A DNA stretch of 64,000 bases from Candidatus Providencia siddallii (GTDB taxonomy: Bacteria; Pseudomonadota; Gammaproteobacteria; Enterobacterales; Enterobacteriaceae). Positions 9,765-20,105 of this stretch are shown piece after piece. Made by a program: the position numbers and the translations under genes. The number at the start of each line of letters is the position of its first letter. The stretch's first letter is position 1. The stretch covers positions 1 to 64,000 of the forward strand of contig CVRF01000003.1 in assembly GCA_001457715.1 (NCBI GenBank). Reading direction: 5' to 3'. Under the pieces are notes generated by a model. It saw only the letters and a program-made list of their open reading frames with translations. It was not told where the DNA came from and ran no database searches.

Positions 9765-10343
9765 ATGAAATTTATTGCTATTTTTAATGTAATGTTACTA
9801 GTTATTCTATCTCAAGGTTGTATCAGTGCTACTGTAATTGGATCAGCTGCCGTAGCTACAAGAAGCGCTACAGATTCTCGTACTATTATTCAACAAGTTG
9901 ATGATAATGTATTAGAAGCTCGTATTAACGGGAAACTTAATAAAAATAAAGATATTATAAAAAAAACTCGCATTATTGTTACAGCATATAAAGGAATTGT
10001 ATTGTTAACAGGACAAAGTCCATATTTATTTCTAAGTGAACGAGCAAAACAAATAGCAACAAGTACTAAGGGTGCTTCAGTAGTCTATAATGAAATTAGA
10101 AGTGAATTTCCAGTTGATTTAGGAATAGCGTCAAAAGACGCTTGGATTACAGCAATCGTAAAATCTAAAATTTTAGCTAGTGATAAAATAAAATTAGGAA
10201 ACGTAAAAGTAATTACTGAAAATGGTGAAGTATTTTTATTAGGTGTTGTAACAAAACAAGAAGCTGAAGATGTTGCTAAAATAGCAAGTTCAATAAAAGA
10301 TGTTCGTCGAGTTACAACAGTTTTCAACTACTTAAATTATTAA
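9765..10343 (+). CDS. dolP: Outer-membrane lipoprotein DolP (two BON domains)
   Basis: DolP (YraP) is a lipoprotein facing the periplasm at the outer membrane inner leaflet. It binds anionic phospholipid and supports BamA folding and membrane integrity. The 192-residue protein has a signal peptide ending in the lipobox LSQGC (lipidated Cys19). Two BON domains follow (about 47-115 and 125-190), each with the VTAYKGIVLLTG or VITENGEVFLLG core. E. coli DolP is 191 residues. It supports the view that the BAM pathway (bamA, skp at 47-50 kb) is active. It is convergent with elbB. Confidence 0.94.
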   Translation: MKFIAIFNVMLLVILSQGCISATVIGSAAVATRSATDSRTIIQQVDDNVLEARINGKLNKNKDIIKKTRIIVTAYKGIVLLTGQSPYLFLSERAKQIATSTKGASVVYNEIRSEFPVDLGIASKDAWITAIVKSKILASDKIKLGNVKVITENGEVFLLGVVTKQEAEDVAKIASSIKDVRRVTTVFNYLNY

Positions 10344-10387
10344 TTAATATTTTATAAATATAATATTTACAATATTATTGCACAATA

Positions 10388-11038
10388 TTATGACATATCT
10401 AATATTTTTTTAACTAATTTATTAATTCCTTTATTTATGTCAAAAATAGATTGTGATACCATATAAGCTGGTGTAGTTACAATTAAATTTTTCTCATCTA
10501 CAATTATATCATCAGCATTACATTTAACATGTAATGCTCCCATCTTTTCTATTTTTGAGATTATTTCATTATTATCACCAATAGTTAATTTAATTTTGGT
10601 TTTTAATATTTTTGGAAGCATTACTGGTGCAATACATATAAAACCCAATGGTTTTTTTTGTTTATACATTTCTTGAATTAAATTTAATAAATTTTTATTA
10701 ATTTTACAACTAATTCCTTTTTCTTCAAAATTACATAAATTTTTAACAACACCAAAGCCTCCTGGAATTATAAGTGCGTCCAAGTTATCTGCATTTGCTT
10801 CAGATATAGGCAATATATTACCACGTGAAATACGAGCTGATTCTTCTATTTGGTTACGATATTCTTTTTTTAATTTATTATCTATATGATTAATAACAAC
10901 AGTTTGGAATACGTTTGGAGCAAAAAAACATACTTTAGCATTATTTACGCTTAAAGCTAATATAGTTAAAACGGATTCATGGACTTCACTTCCATCAAGA
11001 TATCCACAACCACTTAAAATAACAGCAACTGATTTCAT
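10388..11038 (-). CDS. elbB: ElbB glyoxalase III-like protein (class I GATase fold)
   Basis: The protein belongs to the DJ-1/PfpI class I glutamine amidotransferase-like family. E. coli ElbB has been described as a glyoxalase, though its physiological role is unsure. I chose the ATG at 11038 because MKSVAVILSGCGYLDGSEVHE aligns with the E. coli N-terminus. An in-frame ATG at 11071 would add 11 unconserved residues. From this start the protein has 216 residues. The nucleophile elbow GFICIAPVMLP carries the conserved Cys, and IIPGGFGVVKNL is the oxyanion region. TTPAYM near the C-terminus matches E. coli. It stands alone after loss of the arcB-side neighbours. Confidence 0.9.
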   Translation of the reverse strand: MKSVAVILSGCGYLDGSEVHESVLTILALSVNNAKVCFFAPNVFQTVVINHIDNKLKKEYRNQIEESARISRGNILPISEANADNLDALIIPGGFGVVKNLCNFEEKGISCKINKNLLNLIQEMYKQKKPLGFICIAPVMLPKILKTKIKLTIGDNNEIISKIEKMGALHVKCNADDIIVDEKNLIVTTPAYMVSQSIFDINKGINKLVKKILDMS

Positions 11039-11645
11039 TTTTTTTAACCATTTAGAAGTATATAAAAACATAAGTATAGAAAATTTATTTTTATTATATT
11101 AAAAAATAAATATTTTATCAATAAATATTGTATATAATTTTTTTTTAAAAAAATCTAAAAATATCTTAATTTAATATATACTTTACGAACTAATCGTATA
11201 AACATATAAAATACGATTTTTTATACATATAAAACATATATAGATATAATTGTTTATTACAAAATTAATTTTATTAAAATCTACTAAATATTTATTTATA
11301 ACTATTTTTATAAAAATAGTTTACAATTTTTTAATTTTTTATAAAATTAACATTTAATAACAATTAAAATAATTACTATTATTATTTATGAATAACTATA
11401 TTTTCATATATTCCAATATTTAGATATAAATCTAACTATATAAAATTATATCATTTATTTTTCATATTCATTTTACAACAAATATACACAAAAGATAAAA
11501 TCTTTTTTTAAAATAAAATATGTGATATAATATTAATATTGTAATAAAATATTAATTAACTGTAATTTGAATGCATTTAATTATAAATTTAAAAAACATT
11601 GTTTAATAATATATATAAAAACTTACAAGAGGTTATAATTTTATT
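11039..11645. other. AT-rich spacer upstream of fldA and elbB
   Basis: A divergent intergenic region of about 0.6 kb, almost all A+T. It must hold promoters for both fldA and elbB. One extended -10-like string (TGTGATATAAT, 11521-11531) lies 115 nt before fldA but has no clear -35. No gene relic is recognised. Confidence 0.55.
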
Positions 11646-12176
11646 ATGCCAATGATAGGTATTTTCTTTGGAAGCGATACAGGTAATACAGAAAATGTCG
11701 CTAATTTAATACAAGAAAGATTAGGTAAAGATATAGCAGAAGTTCACAATATATCTAAAAGTAATAAAAAAGATATAGAAGCTTTTAATATTTTGATTTT
11801 TGGAATCCCAACGTGGTATTACGGCGAAGCCCAATGTGATTGGGATGATTTTTTACCTACACTGGAACAAATTAATTTCGATGGTAAAACTGTAGCTTTA
11901 TTTGGTTGCGGTGATCAGGAAGATTATGCAGAATATTTCTGTGATGCAATGAGTATTATACGAGATATCATTGAACCACGTGGGGCAATGATTATAGGTA
12001 ATTGGCCAACAAAAGGATATAATTTTGAAACATCAAAAAGTATGATTGATGACAATTATTTTATTGGACTCGCTATTGATGAAGATCGTCAACCAGAATT
12101 AACAGAAAATCGCATTGACGTTTGGATAGAGCAAATTTCAAAAGAAATGCAATTAGAAAAACCACTGAATTATTAA
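11646..12176 (+). CDS. fldA: Flavodoxin 1
   Basis: A long-chain flavodoxin carrying FMN, used as a one-electron donor for IspG/IspH of the isoprenoid pathway, biotin synthase and others. The 176-residue protein equals the E. coli length. The FMN phosphate loop GSDTGNTE is at 9-16, the first isoalloxazine loop TPTWYYGE-like (IPTWYYGE) at about 54-61, and the second loop with Tyr in [10 protein letters not shown] near 90-99. GAGGT precedes the ATG at about 10 nt. Because dxr and uppS are also present, it probably serves the MEP pathway in this organism. Confidence 0.97.
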   Translation: MPMIGIFFGSDTGNTENVANLIQERLGKDIAEVHNISKSNKKDIEAFNILIFGIPTWYYGEAQCDWDDFLPTLEQINFDGKTVALFGCGDQEDYAEYFCDAMSIIRDIIEPRGAMIIGNWPTKGYNFETSKSMIDDNYFIGLAIDEDRQPELTENRIDVWIEQISKEMQLEKPLNY

Positions 12177-12342
12177 TTTTATAACTAAATGGAAAAAATT
12201 TGAATTTAGTTTAAATTTAAAATAAATTTGTGTTAATAATATAAAATTTATATTATTAGATTAATTTCTAGTTAATTATTCAATAATAATATCCTAATAT
12301 ATTTATGTTTAAAATCATTATAAATAATTTTAAATTAAAAAT

Positions 12343-13632
12343 TTAATCAATATATTCTAAACCCTTCATATAAGAACGTAATATTTTTGGTATTTTAATA
12401 CGGCCGTCAATTAATTGATAATTCTCCATTACTGCAACTAACGTACGACCTACTGCTAAACCAGAACCATTAATAGTATGAACTAATTGAGGTTTTTTAT
12501 GCTTCTTACTTCGAAATTTTGATTGCATACGTCTAGCTTGAAAATCCCACATATTAGAACAAGAAGATATCTCTCTATATGTATTTTGAGAAGGTAACCA
12601 AACCTCTAAGTCATATGTTTTACATGAACAAAAACCAATATCACCTGCACACAATATTATTTTACGATATGGCAACTTTAATAATTGAAGAACTTTTTCT
12701 GCATTTTTTGTTAACTCTTCAAGAGCTATCATTGAATTTTCAGGATGAACTATTTGCACAAGCTCAATTTTATCAAACTGGTGTAAACGTATAATTCCAC
12801 GAGTGTCACGACCATAAGAACCAGCTTCTGAACGAAAACAAGGTGTATGAGCTACCATTTTTAACGGAAGATCTCGTTCATCTAAAATTTCACCACGAAC
12901 TAAATTTGTTAGTGGTACCTCTGCAGTTGGTATTAACGCATAAGCATTAATATTTATTTTTTCAATTGATTTTGTATAAAATAAATCGTCTTTAAATTTT
13001 GATGATTGACCGGTACCAAATAAAGTATTCTGGTTAACTAAATACGGTACATATATTTCTTGATAACCATGTTCTTCAGTATGAAGATCTAACATAAATT
13101 GAATTAACGCTCGATGCAAAAAAGCTATTTTATTTTTCATTACTACAAAACGCGCACCTGTTATTTTTACTCCAGCGTTAAAATCTAATCCTCCGGTGAT
13201 TTCACCAAGGTTAACATGATCTTTTATTTTAAAATCATATGAGCGTGGTTTTCCGTATTGTAAAATTTCAACATTTTCAGAAGCATTTTTACCATCAGGA
13301 ATTAAATCATCTGGAATATTTGGAATATTATATAAAATATTATTAATTTCTTTTTGTATCTCATATAATTTTATTTTGTTAACTTTTAATTTTTCATATA
13401 ATTTATTAGATTCTAATTTTAAAGAATCAATACTTTTCTCACAATCCTTTTTATTACTAATTATTTTTGATATTAAATTACATTTAGCTTGCATATTTTC
13501 TGTATTAACCTGAAAAATTTTTCTCTGTTTTTCTAATTCACGAAATTTTTCCAAATCAAAAACAAAACCTCTTCTAGCTAATTTTTTAGCAACTATATTT
13601 AACTCTTTACGTAATAAACCTGGATTGAGCAT
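12343..13632 (-). CDS. serS: Seryl-tRNA synthetase
   Basis: A class II aminoacyl-tRNA synthetase that charges tRNA-Ser. I start it at the ATG at 13632, which has TAGGAT upstream and gives [11 protein letters not shown], matching the E. coli N-terminus. A further in-frame ATG at 13668 would add 12 residues without support. The 429-residue protein has the N-terminal long coiled-coil arm (about 30-100), motif 2 ([15 protein letters not shown]) and motif 3 ([19 protein letters not shown]). Upstream are lolA and ftsK on the same strand, the E. coli order with rarA deleted. Confidence 0.97.
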   Translation of the reverse strand: MLNPGLLRKELNIVAKKLARRGFVFDLEKFRELEKQRKIFQVNTENMQAKCNLISKIISNKKDCEKSIDSLKLESNKLYEKLKVNKIKLYEIQKEINNILYNIPNIPDDLIPDGKNASENVEILQYGKPRSYDFKIKDHVNLGEITGGLDFNAGVKITGARFVVMKNKIAFLHRALIQFMLDLHTEEHGYQEIYVPYLVNQNTLFGTGQSSKFKDDLFYTKSIEKININAYALIPTAEVPLTNLVRGEILDERDLPLKMVAHTPCFRSEAGSYGRDTRGIIRLHQFDKIELVQIVHPENSMIALEELTKNAEKVLQLLKLPYRKIILCAGDIGFCSCKTYDLEVWLPSQNTYREISSCSNMWDFQARRMQSKFRSKKHKKPQLVHTINGSGLAVGRTLVAVMENYQLIDGRIKIPKILRSYMKGLEYID

Positions 13633-13929
13633 ATTTTTTATCCTACAGATTTTAATAAATAAATTCAATTTTCATATTAATTACTTATATTGTTTTATAA
13701 TAATGAATGATTAATTCTAAACAATAATTTTTATAAATAAAATTAATAATTTAATATAAATTTAAATATTTTAGTATCAAAACTTTAAAAATTAAATTTA
13801 ACTTAAATGCATTTTTATATATTTATAAAATTATTTTTATATTTCTTTTAAAAATTATTTTATTTATATAAAAATAATTTTTATTAAAAAAACAAATAAA
13901 AAAACTAAAAGTTAATTTATATAATGTAA

Positions 13930-14553
13930 TTAGTATTTAAATTCAGAACGCTGGTCATCTATAAAAACATTTTTAGGTATTAAAAACTTAAATTTATTTT
14001 TATCAATTCTAGTGTTTATTTGATTTTTTAATGTATAAATATTACTTTGACCATCTTCTTCAAAAACAGAAAAATCATGAATTATACCTTTTGAGGAAAT
14101 AGTAATTGAAAAATTCCTTGATGTTTTATTAATATTCTTTGATTTTAAATCAAAAGTATTACCATGTTTAACTATAAAATAATCATCCCAGTTTTTTGTA
14201 TTATTATTTATAATTAATAAAAATGGTGTATTATTAATTTCATCAGATAAATTTGTTACTGTAACTTGTTCAATAAGCGGGTTATAAAACCATAAATATT
14301 TCCCATCAGAAATTAAAAGATTTTCATCTGGAGAAATAGTCTTCCATTTAAATAAATTAGGTCTTTTAAGTCATAAATAACCAATTCCTTCTTGTATTAA
14401 TTCCCCATCGTGACCTACTGCTTTTTGCGAAAAATCAGCTTGAAAAGAATTTAGTTTACTTAAACGTTTTTGAAGATCACGATTAACATCTGATAACACT
14501 ATATTATCAAATAAACAAAAATATAGTATATAATACAATATTATTTTCTTCAT
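13930..14553 (-). pseudogene. lolA: Outer-membrane lipoprotein carrier LolA, interrupted by one in-frame UGA
   Basis: LolA is the periplasmic chaperone that carries lipoproteins from LolCDE to LolB. The minus strand from the ATG at 14553 reads 60 codons (signal peptide MKKIILYYILYFCLF, then RDLQKRLSKLNSFQADFSQK) to a TGA at 14373-14371. It then continues in the same frame with LKRPNLFKWKTISPDENLL, YLWFYNPLIEQVTVT and the C-terminal IDDQRSEFKY to a TAA at 13932-13930. The total is 208 codons, matching full-length E. coli LolA (about 203). The TGA lies exactly where E. coli has the conserved Trp of the WVKRPNLF segment, so one TGG to TGA change explains it. The rest shows no frameshift. It could be a fresh nonsense mutation, a sequence error or tolerated read-through. 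TGA is a normal stop elsewhere here (infA, fabZ, lpxB). Confidence 0.9.
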
Positions 14554-14892
14554 TTAATCAAACCTTTTATATATTAAACGATTTTTATAAAATCAAATAT
14601 GTTTTTAAATTAAAATTTTATATAAATTATAATAATTTTAATATTTTTTATAGTTTATCAAAAATATTAAATAGATATAATAAATTATTTATTACTATTA
14701 TTATAGTTTTAAATATTTAAATTTATATAATTATAAAATTAACTAATATTTTTATTACATAACATGATTATGTAATAAATTATTATTAATAATAATTTAT
14801 TTAAATTTTTATTTCATTATTTTTTTATATTAAATCCATAGATTTAATTCAATATTATCTACAAAAAATAAAAACTATTTTATTTTTAAAAT
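14554..14892. other. AT-rich spacer between ftsK remnant and lolA
   Basis: In E. coli the ftsK linker and motor domain (over 1000 codons) would occupy this side. Only 339 bases of almost pure A+T remain. I find no Walker A, Walker B or gamma-domain trace in any frame. Confidence 0.7.
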
Positions 14893-15478
14893 TTAAGATT
14901 TATATTTCTTTATACGATTTATTATTAAAATAATTGGTAATAAAACTATATTTATAGTTATTCTAAAAATAGAAAATAAAGCTAAATTTTTAATTAATTC
15001 TATGCTGATTGTAAAAAAAAACAATAAAATAATTGTCAGTTCATGCGAATTAAACCAAAATAATAATATATTACTAAATATATTACCAACTATACCACCA
15101 GAAGATAAATTTAGTAAATCATTGAAATTAACTGCAATTAATATACAAAATATAATTATAAAAAAAAATATACCAATTAATAACCTTGATAAATAAAAAA
15201 ATCAATAAAACCAGATTTTTTTTTTGTTTATAAATTAAATATGATCCAAAGAATAGCAACATAGGAATAATAAATGCTGTAATACCAAAAGCAGATAAAA
15301 GAATATCCGATACCCAAGCACCAGAAATTCCAAATAAATTATAAATAAAAAAATCACTAGTGGATTGCGACCAACATGGATCTAAATCGCTAAAACTTAA
15401 TAAAGAAATTATAAAAAAGCAAGCAATTGAACAAATAATTAATACTAACATTGTTAATATTAAATTTAATTTATACAT
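14893..15478 (-). pseudogene. ftsK: FtsK N-terminal membrane domain only, two frameshifts
   Basis: FtsK anchors at the septum with a four-helix membrane domain and pumps DNA with a C-terminal ATPase. Here the first frame (from ATG 15478) gives the first helices with SLLSFSDLDPCWSQS and FGISGAWVSDILLSAFGI, both clear FtsK matches. Homology breaks at an A10 tract (plus-strand T at 15216-15225) and again at a T7 tract (plus-strand A at 15195-15201). One added base in each restores a continuous reading that continues GFIDFFYLSRLLIGIF, NDLLNLSSGGIVGNIFSNIL and ends at the TAA at 14893, about 195 residues. The linker and the whole motor are absent. The gene order ftsK-lolA-serS is as in E. coli. 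It may be a dying gene, or an essential FtsKN rescued by polymerase slippage. Confidence 0.88.
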
Positions 15479-16329
15479 TTGTTTTATGTGTTTTATTAGT
15501 TAAATAATTTTTTTAACCCTAAATACATATACATATCTATAATAGATAATTCTGAATATATATGTTTAGTTAGTTTACTTTTAAATAAATATATACAATA
15601 TATAATATATTTATTTATATACTATAAAATGATATATAGATATATAACAAATATTTTATTAATTGTAAATTCATAACATTATTCATAAAAACGTAATTAA
15701 AATTAAACGATATAAAAATTTTATTATTTAAAAGATAAAAGTAATATTTTATATACAATACATAATATTATATAAAAATAATTATTTATTTAATATAAAT
15801 AATTAATTAAATTATGTAAAAATATCAATGAATCAAAAAAATAAAATTTATAAAAAAATAATAAATTAATTAAATTACAAGAAATGTAAAATAAAACACT
15901 TAATTTTATATAATGATAAAATATTATTAATTTAATTAATAAATAAAATAATTTAAACATAAAAATATTACTATAAATTTTATATAAAATTTATAGTTAT
16001 TTATATTAGATTACAATATTTTTAATATCTACTACTAAAAATAATATTTATATTAAAAATATTTAAATATATTTTTTATAAAATATTTTCGATAGTTATA
16101 ACAAATAAATATTATTTATATCTTTGTTTTAATTTTATTAAAAATATATTTTTATATTTTAATAAATCTCATTTTTTTTTTAAAAAAATATTTAATTTTA
16201 AGTAACTGAAATTATTAAAATATATTTTTTTAAAATAAAAATTATTTTAAACAATAACAAGTATTTACTTAATAAAATTTTTTAGGCATTATTATATTAA
16301 AATATGCTTTATAAATTTTAGAGGATTAA
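15479..16329. other. AT-rich spacer upstream of infA
   Basis: A divergent gap of about 0.85 kb between ftsK and infA. No gene is supported. The aat gene that neighbours infA in E. coli is missing, and no relic of it or of lrp is readable. Promoters for infA and the ftsK-lolA-serS group should be here. Confidence 0.6.
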
Positions 16330-16548
<219 letters not shown>

Positions 16549-16586
16549 TTTATCTTTTATTAAGATACATATATAGTATATATAAA

Positions 16587-16616
16587 ACAGGTGTGTTAAA
16601 AAATATACGCACCTGT
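16587..16616 (+). terminator. Hairpin after infA
   Basis: A 10-bp stem (ACAGGTGTGT at 16587-16596 with ACGCACCTGT at 16607-16616, one G-U pair) stands out as the only GC-containing structure in this spacer. It is 39 nt after the infA stop. The following T-run is weak (AAATTATTT). Confidence 0.6.
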
Positions 16617-17042
16617 AAATTATTTAATTTATTTTTTTAAAAAAAATTGCTAAAAATAAATTAAATTAATATTAATATATATCTTATTATAAAATTTTTA
16701 TATGAATTAGACTTTAAGCATAATTATAAATATACAATATTTTTTATTTATTAAATAATATAAAAATTTAAGTATATAATATAATTTAATATATGTTATA
16801 AATATTAAAATTTTTATTTCATAAATTTAATTGATTATTAATTTTATATTAATTATTATATAACATATTTGTAATAATTATTTATTATTTAATTTTTAAA
16901 AATCACAAATAATTAAAAATTATTTAATATAATATTACATTATAACTTCAATAAAAAAAAGATTATAACTTATTTAAAAATTTTTTAATATTCTTTTTTT
17001 ATTGTATTATGTAAGGTTTGATATTTCAATAAGGTATTTATT
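16617..17042. other. AT-rich spacer between infA and ftnA
   Basis: About 0.43 kb of A+T beyond the infA hairpin. No gene or relic is seen. The ftnA ribosome site (AAGGT) is at the right end. Confidence 0.6.
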
Positions 17043-17558
17043 ATGATTAACATAGAAATAACAAAGCAGTTAAATAAACAATTAAATTTAGAGTTTTATT
17101 CTTCAAATTTATACTTACAAATGAGTGCATGGTGCAGCTATAAAGCTTACGAAGGAGCGGCTTCTTTATTAAAGAATCATTCTAAAGAAGAAACAGAGCA
17201 TATGTATCGTCTATTTAATTATTTGATAGACTCTGGAGAGTTACCTATAGTAGGATTAATTGCAACTCCACCAATTGATTTTAAATCAATTTTAGATATA
17301 TTCACACAAACTTGCAATCATGAAAAATTAATTACTCAAAATGTTAATAATCTTATAAATTTATCTTTAACAAGTAAAGATTATGCAACATTTACATTTT
17401 TACAATGGTACATAACAGAACAGCATGAAGAAGAGAATTTATTTAAATCAATTTTAGAAAAATTAAATATGATAAGCGAATCAGAGAATGGATTATTTTT
17501 AATAGATAATGATTTAAAAAAACTATCTACTATAAAGTACAAAAATTTAAAAAATTAA
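17043..17558 (+). CDS. ftnA: Non-haem ferritin FtnA
   Basis: A 24-mer iron-storage protein in the cytosol. The 171-residue four-helix protein keeps the ferroxidase ligands: Glu in NLEFYSSNLYLQMSAWCS (about residue 17), the EExxH pattern in KEETEHMYRLF (about 49-53), and helices C/D with NHEKLITQNVN and TFLQWYITEQHEEE (about 127-130). Length and motifs match E. coli FtnA (165). A strong hairpin terminator follows. Retention of iron storage in such a reduced genome suggests the host niche supplies variable or abundant iron, which is inference. Confidence 0.97.
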   Translation: MINIEITKQLNKQLNLEFYSSNLYLQMSAWCSYKAYEGAASLLKNHSKEETEHMYRLFNYLIDSGELPIVGLIATPPIDFKSILDIFTQTCNHEKLITQNVNNLINLSLTSKDYATFTFLQWYITEQHEEENLFKSILEKLNMISESENGLFLIDNDLKKLSTIKYKNLKN

Positions 17559-17568
17559 AATATAAAAG

Positions 17569-17608
17569 AACTCTATGAAAAATTTAATTTTTATTCATAG
17601 AGTTTTTT
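17569..17608 (+). terminator. Intrinsic terminator after ftnA
   Basis: A perfect 11-bp stem (AACTCTATGAA at 17569-17579 with TTCATAGAGTT at 17594-17604) is followed by TTTT. It begins 10 nt after the ftnA stop. Confidence 0.85.
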
Positions 17609-17937
17609 ATATTTTAATTTTAATATTTTTATTTTTTAAAATTATACAAAATAATATTTTTAATATTTAAATAGAAAATTTCTACTTAAATTTTATAAAT
17701 AAAAATAATAATAAACCAATAAAATAATAAAAAAATAAAAACTAAGAATAATAAATAATAATTATATTATATCTAATAATAATTAGATCTTATAAAGTCT
17801 ATAAACATATTTTTAAAATAAAATATATATATGTTAATAAATAATAAAAAATATACAAAATAAATTAATTAATATATTATTTCTATTTTTTTTAAAAAAT
17901 ATAAATACATATAATTATTTGTTCTTAAGGGATTAAA
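17609..17937. other. AT-rich spacer between ftnA and htpX
   Basis: About 0.33 kb with no gene. It should contain the htpX promoter. AAGGGA just before the htpX ATG is its ribosome site. Confidence 0.55.
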
Positions 17938-18813
17938 ATGATGAGAATTATTTTATTTTTACTTACAAACTTAAGCGTTATATTTGTGTTTGGTATAGTA
18001 TTAAACTTAATTAACATTGATAAAAATAATATTCAGGCTTTAATGATTATATCTTGTTTATTTGGTTTTTGTGGATCATTAGTTTCGTTGATTTTATCAA
18101 AACGGATATCTTTAAAAACTGTTAACGGAAAAATCATTAAAACACCACATAATAAAACAGAAGAATGGTTAACTGATACAATTGTGAATCAAGCAAAAAA
18201 AGTAAATATTAAAACACCACAAATATCTATTTACTCATCACTTGATATTAACGCATTTGCAACAGGTACTCATCGTAACTCATCTTTAATAGCAATAAGC
18301 AGTGGATTATTAAAAAATATGACTAAAGATGAAGCAGAAGCAGTTATTGCTCATGAAATTAGTCATATATCAAATGGCGATATGATTACGATGACTATGT
18401 TACAAGGAGTTATAAATACATTTGTAATTTTTATTTCTAAATTTTTTTCGCAATTTATTTCTAAAATTATTACAAATAATAATGATGAAAATGAAAACCA
18501 TAATAATAATCAAATTATTTACAATATAATTACTATAATATTAGAAATTATTTTTGGTGTAATTGCAACTATTATTACAATGTGGTATTCACGATATCGT
18601 GAATACCATGCAGACGCTAATTCAGCAAAATTAGTCGGATATAAAAAAATGATTACTGCACTAAAAAAATTAAAAACTAATTGTGAACCTTATGAAGAAA
18701 ATATATTAAAAACATTTTATATTAATGGTAAAACTAAGGGATTAAATTATTTATTTTTATCGCACCCACCATTAAATTTACGAATTAAAGCGTTGATATC
18801 AAAAAAATTTTAA
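17938..18813 (+). CDS. htpX: Membrane zinc metalloprotease HtpX
   Basis: An inner-membrane M48 protease that degrades damaged membrane proteins with FtsH. The 291-residue protein has two N-terminal membrane helices (about 4-24 and 33-53), the HEISH zinc motif near 139-143 and two more helices (about 155-175 and 190-215). The downstream glutamate of the REYHADANSAKLVG segment is present. It closely follows the E. coli protein (293). In E. coli htpX lies beside prc and proQ. Here those two are 10 kb away, with xthA, hns, clsA, sppA and gapA between. Confidence 0.97.
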   Translation: MMRIILFLLTNLSVIFVFGIVLNLINIDKNNIQALMIISCLFGFCGSLVSLILSKRISLKTVNGKIIKTPHNKTEEWLTDTIVNQAKKVNIKTPQISIYSSLDINAFATGTHRNSSLIAISSGLLKNMTKDEAEAVIAHEISHISNGDMITMTMLQGVINTFVIFISKFFSQFISKIITNNNDENENHNNNQIIYNIITIILEIIFGVIATIITMWYSRYREYHADANSAKLVGYKKMITALKKLKTNCEPYEENILKTFYINGKTKGLNYLFLSHPPLNLRIKALISKKF

Positions 18814-18830
18814 AATAAAAAATATAAAAT

Positions 18831-18866
18831 TTCTATAAAACTAAATCATTATTTAGTTTTATAGAA
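18831..18866. terminator. Bidirectional terminator between htpX and xthA
   Basis: A perfect 16-bp inverted repeat (18831-18846 with 18851-18866) closes on a 4-nt CATT loop between two convergent genes. The T-rich side is on the minus strand, so it suits xthA best, but it lies 17 nt after htpX and probably serves both. Confidence 0.75.
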
Positions 18867-18963
18867 AAAAACTTAGCGTTCAATTACATAAAAATAAATT
18901 AATAAATATTATATGCAAATATAATTTTACATTATAAAAATATTATTTTTTAAAAAAAAATCT

Positions 18964-19788
18964 TTAAAATCTAAAATTTTTTATATCAAATTCTGACCAT
19001 ACAGGTGCATGATCAGATGGTTTTATCATTCCTCGTATTTCATAATCTATACCAGACGCAATACAATATTTTATAAGGTTTTTACAAACTAATATTAAAT
19101 CAATACGTAAACCACAATTATCATTAAATCTTTTAAAACGATAATCAAACCATGAAAAAAAACTATTTTCATCAGGGTTTTTTGCACGGTAAGTATCAAT
19201 CAAGTTACCACTGTTAAGTAAATTTGATAACCATTCACGTTCCTCAGGTAAAAATGAACATTTACCTTTTTTTAACCAAAGATTACGCTTGATATCACCA
19301 ATACCAATATCTAAATCATTAGGACTTATATTCATATCACCCATAACAATCAATTGTGCTTTTGTCTTTTGTATATGAATAACATAATTAAGTAAATCTT
19401 GATAAAAAACTTTTTTTAAAAAAAACTTTTTTTGATTAGAACGGTTATCACCTTGAGGAAAATAAGCATTAACAATTACTAAAGGACACTTATTATTATA
19501 AATATTTAACGTAATAACACGAGACTGAGCATTTATTTCATCATAAGGTAAACCTTTTATTATTTTAAATGGTTTTTTTTTACTTAAAATTGCAACACCA
19601 TAATATGCTTTCTGTCCATTACAGAAAGCATAATAACCTAATTTATTTATTTCATCAAAAGGAAACATATCATTATTAACTTTTATTTCTTGTAAACCTA
19701 TTATTTCTGGTTTATGTTTTTCTATAATAGCTTTTAACTGATGTAAATGAGCTCTTAATCCGTTAATATTAAAAGAAATAAATTTCAT
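18964..19788 (-). CDS. xthA: Exodeoxyribonuclease III
   Basis: The main AP endonuclease and 3'-5' exonuclease of base excision repair. The 274-residue DNase I-fold protein starts MKFISFNINGLRAHLHQL. The metal ligand Glu is in GLQEIKV (about 34), the catalytic Asp and Asn in GDMNISPNDLD (about 151-153) and the final Asp-His pair in PSDHAPVW. E. coli XthA is 268 residues. It shows that some DNA repair survives. It is transcribed alone towards htpX. Confidence 0.97.
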   Translation of the reverse strand: MKFISFNINGLRAHLHQLKAIIEKHKPEIIGLQEIKVNNDMFPFDEINKLGYYAFCNGQKAYYGVAILSKKKPFKIIKGLPYDEINAQSRVITLNIYNNKCPLVIVNAYFPQGDNRSNQKKFFLKKVFYQDLLNYVIHIQKTKAQLIVMGDMNISPNDLDIGIGDIKRNLWLKKGKCSFLPEEREWLSNLLNSGNLIDTYRAKNPDENSFFSWFDYRFKRFNDNCGLRIDLILVCKNLIKYCIASGIDYEIRGMIKPSDHAPVWSEFDIKNFRF

Positions 19789-20066
19789 TTTTAAAAACCT
19801 TAATAAAAACTAATCATTTTTTTATGATACAAATTACTATTTGTAATATATGCTATCGCATATACTATATTTTAAATATAAAACTTAAATAAATTATTCG
19901 TAATTATATTGTATTTATTATAAATATAAGATATATTATACTCATAATAAATAATTTAATTATAAAAATTTTTATTAAAAAATTTATCACAAAAAATATA
20001 TTTTTAAATTAAAATTTAATGCTAAAATAACTAATTATAGTTATAATAACTATAAGTAAAATTACA
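19789..20066. other. AT-rich spacer between xthA and hns
   Basis: Part of a 317-base gap whose right end is the hns terminator. No gene is visible. The xthA promoter should be here. Confidence 0.5.
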
Positions 20067-20094
20067 ATAGACACTCTTTCATAAGAGTGTCTAT
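20067..20094 (-). terminator. Hairpin terminator after hns
   Basis: A perfect 12-bp stem (ATAGACACTCTT at 20067-20078 with AAGAGTGTCTAT at 20083-20094, TCAT loop) begins 11 nt after the hns stop on the minus strand. The T-tract after it is short. Confidence 0.75.
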
Positions 20095-20105
20095 CAATTT
20101 GAGTT

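Noticed and set aside
14371-14373. UGA reassigned to Trp, as in some tiny symbiont genomes
   Set aside because: UGA is the plain terminal stop of infA, fabZ and lpxB at the expected protein ends, and Trp is encoded by UGG elsewhere, so no general code change is needed.
15002-15196. A 64-codon plus-strand open frame
   Set aside because: It is antisense to the ftsK membrane-domain remnant, whose homology on the minus strand is clear.
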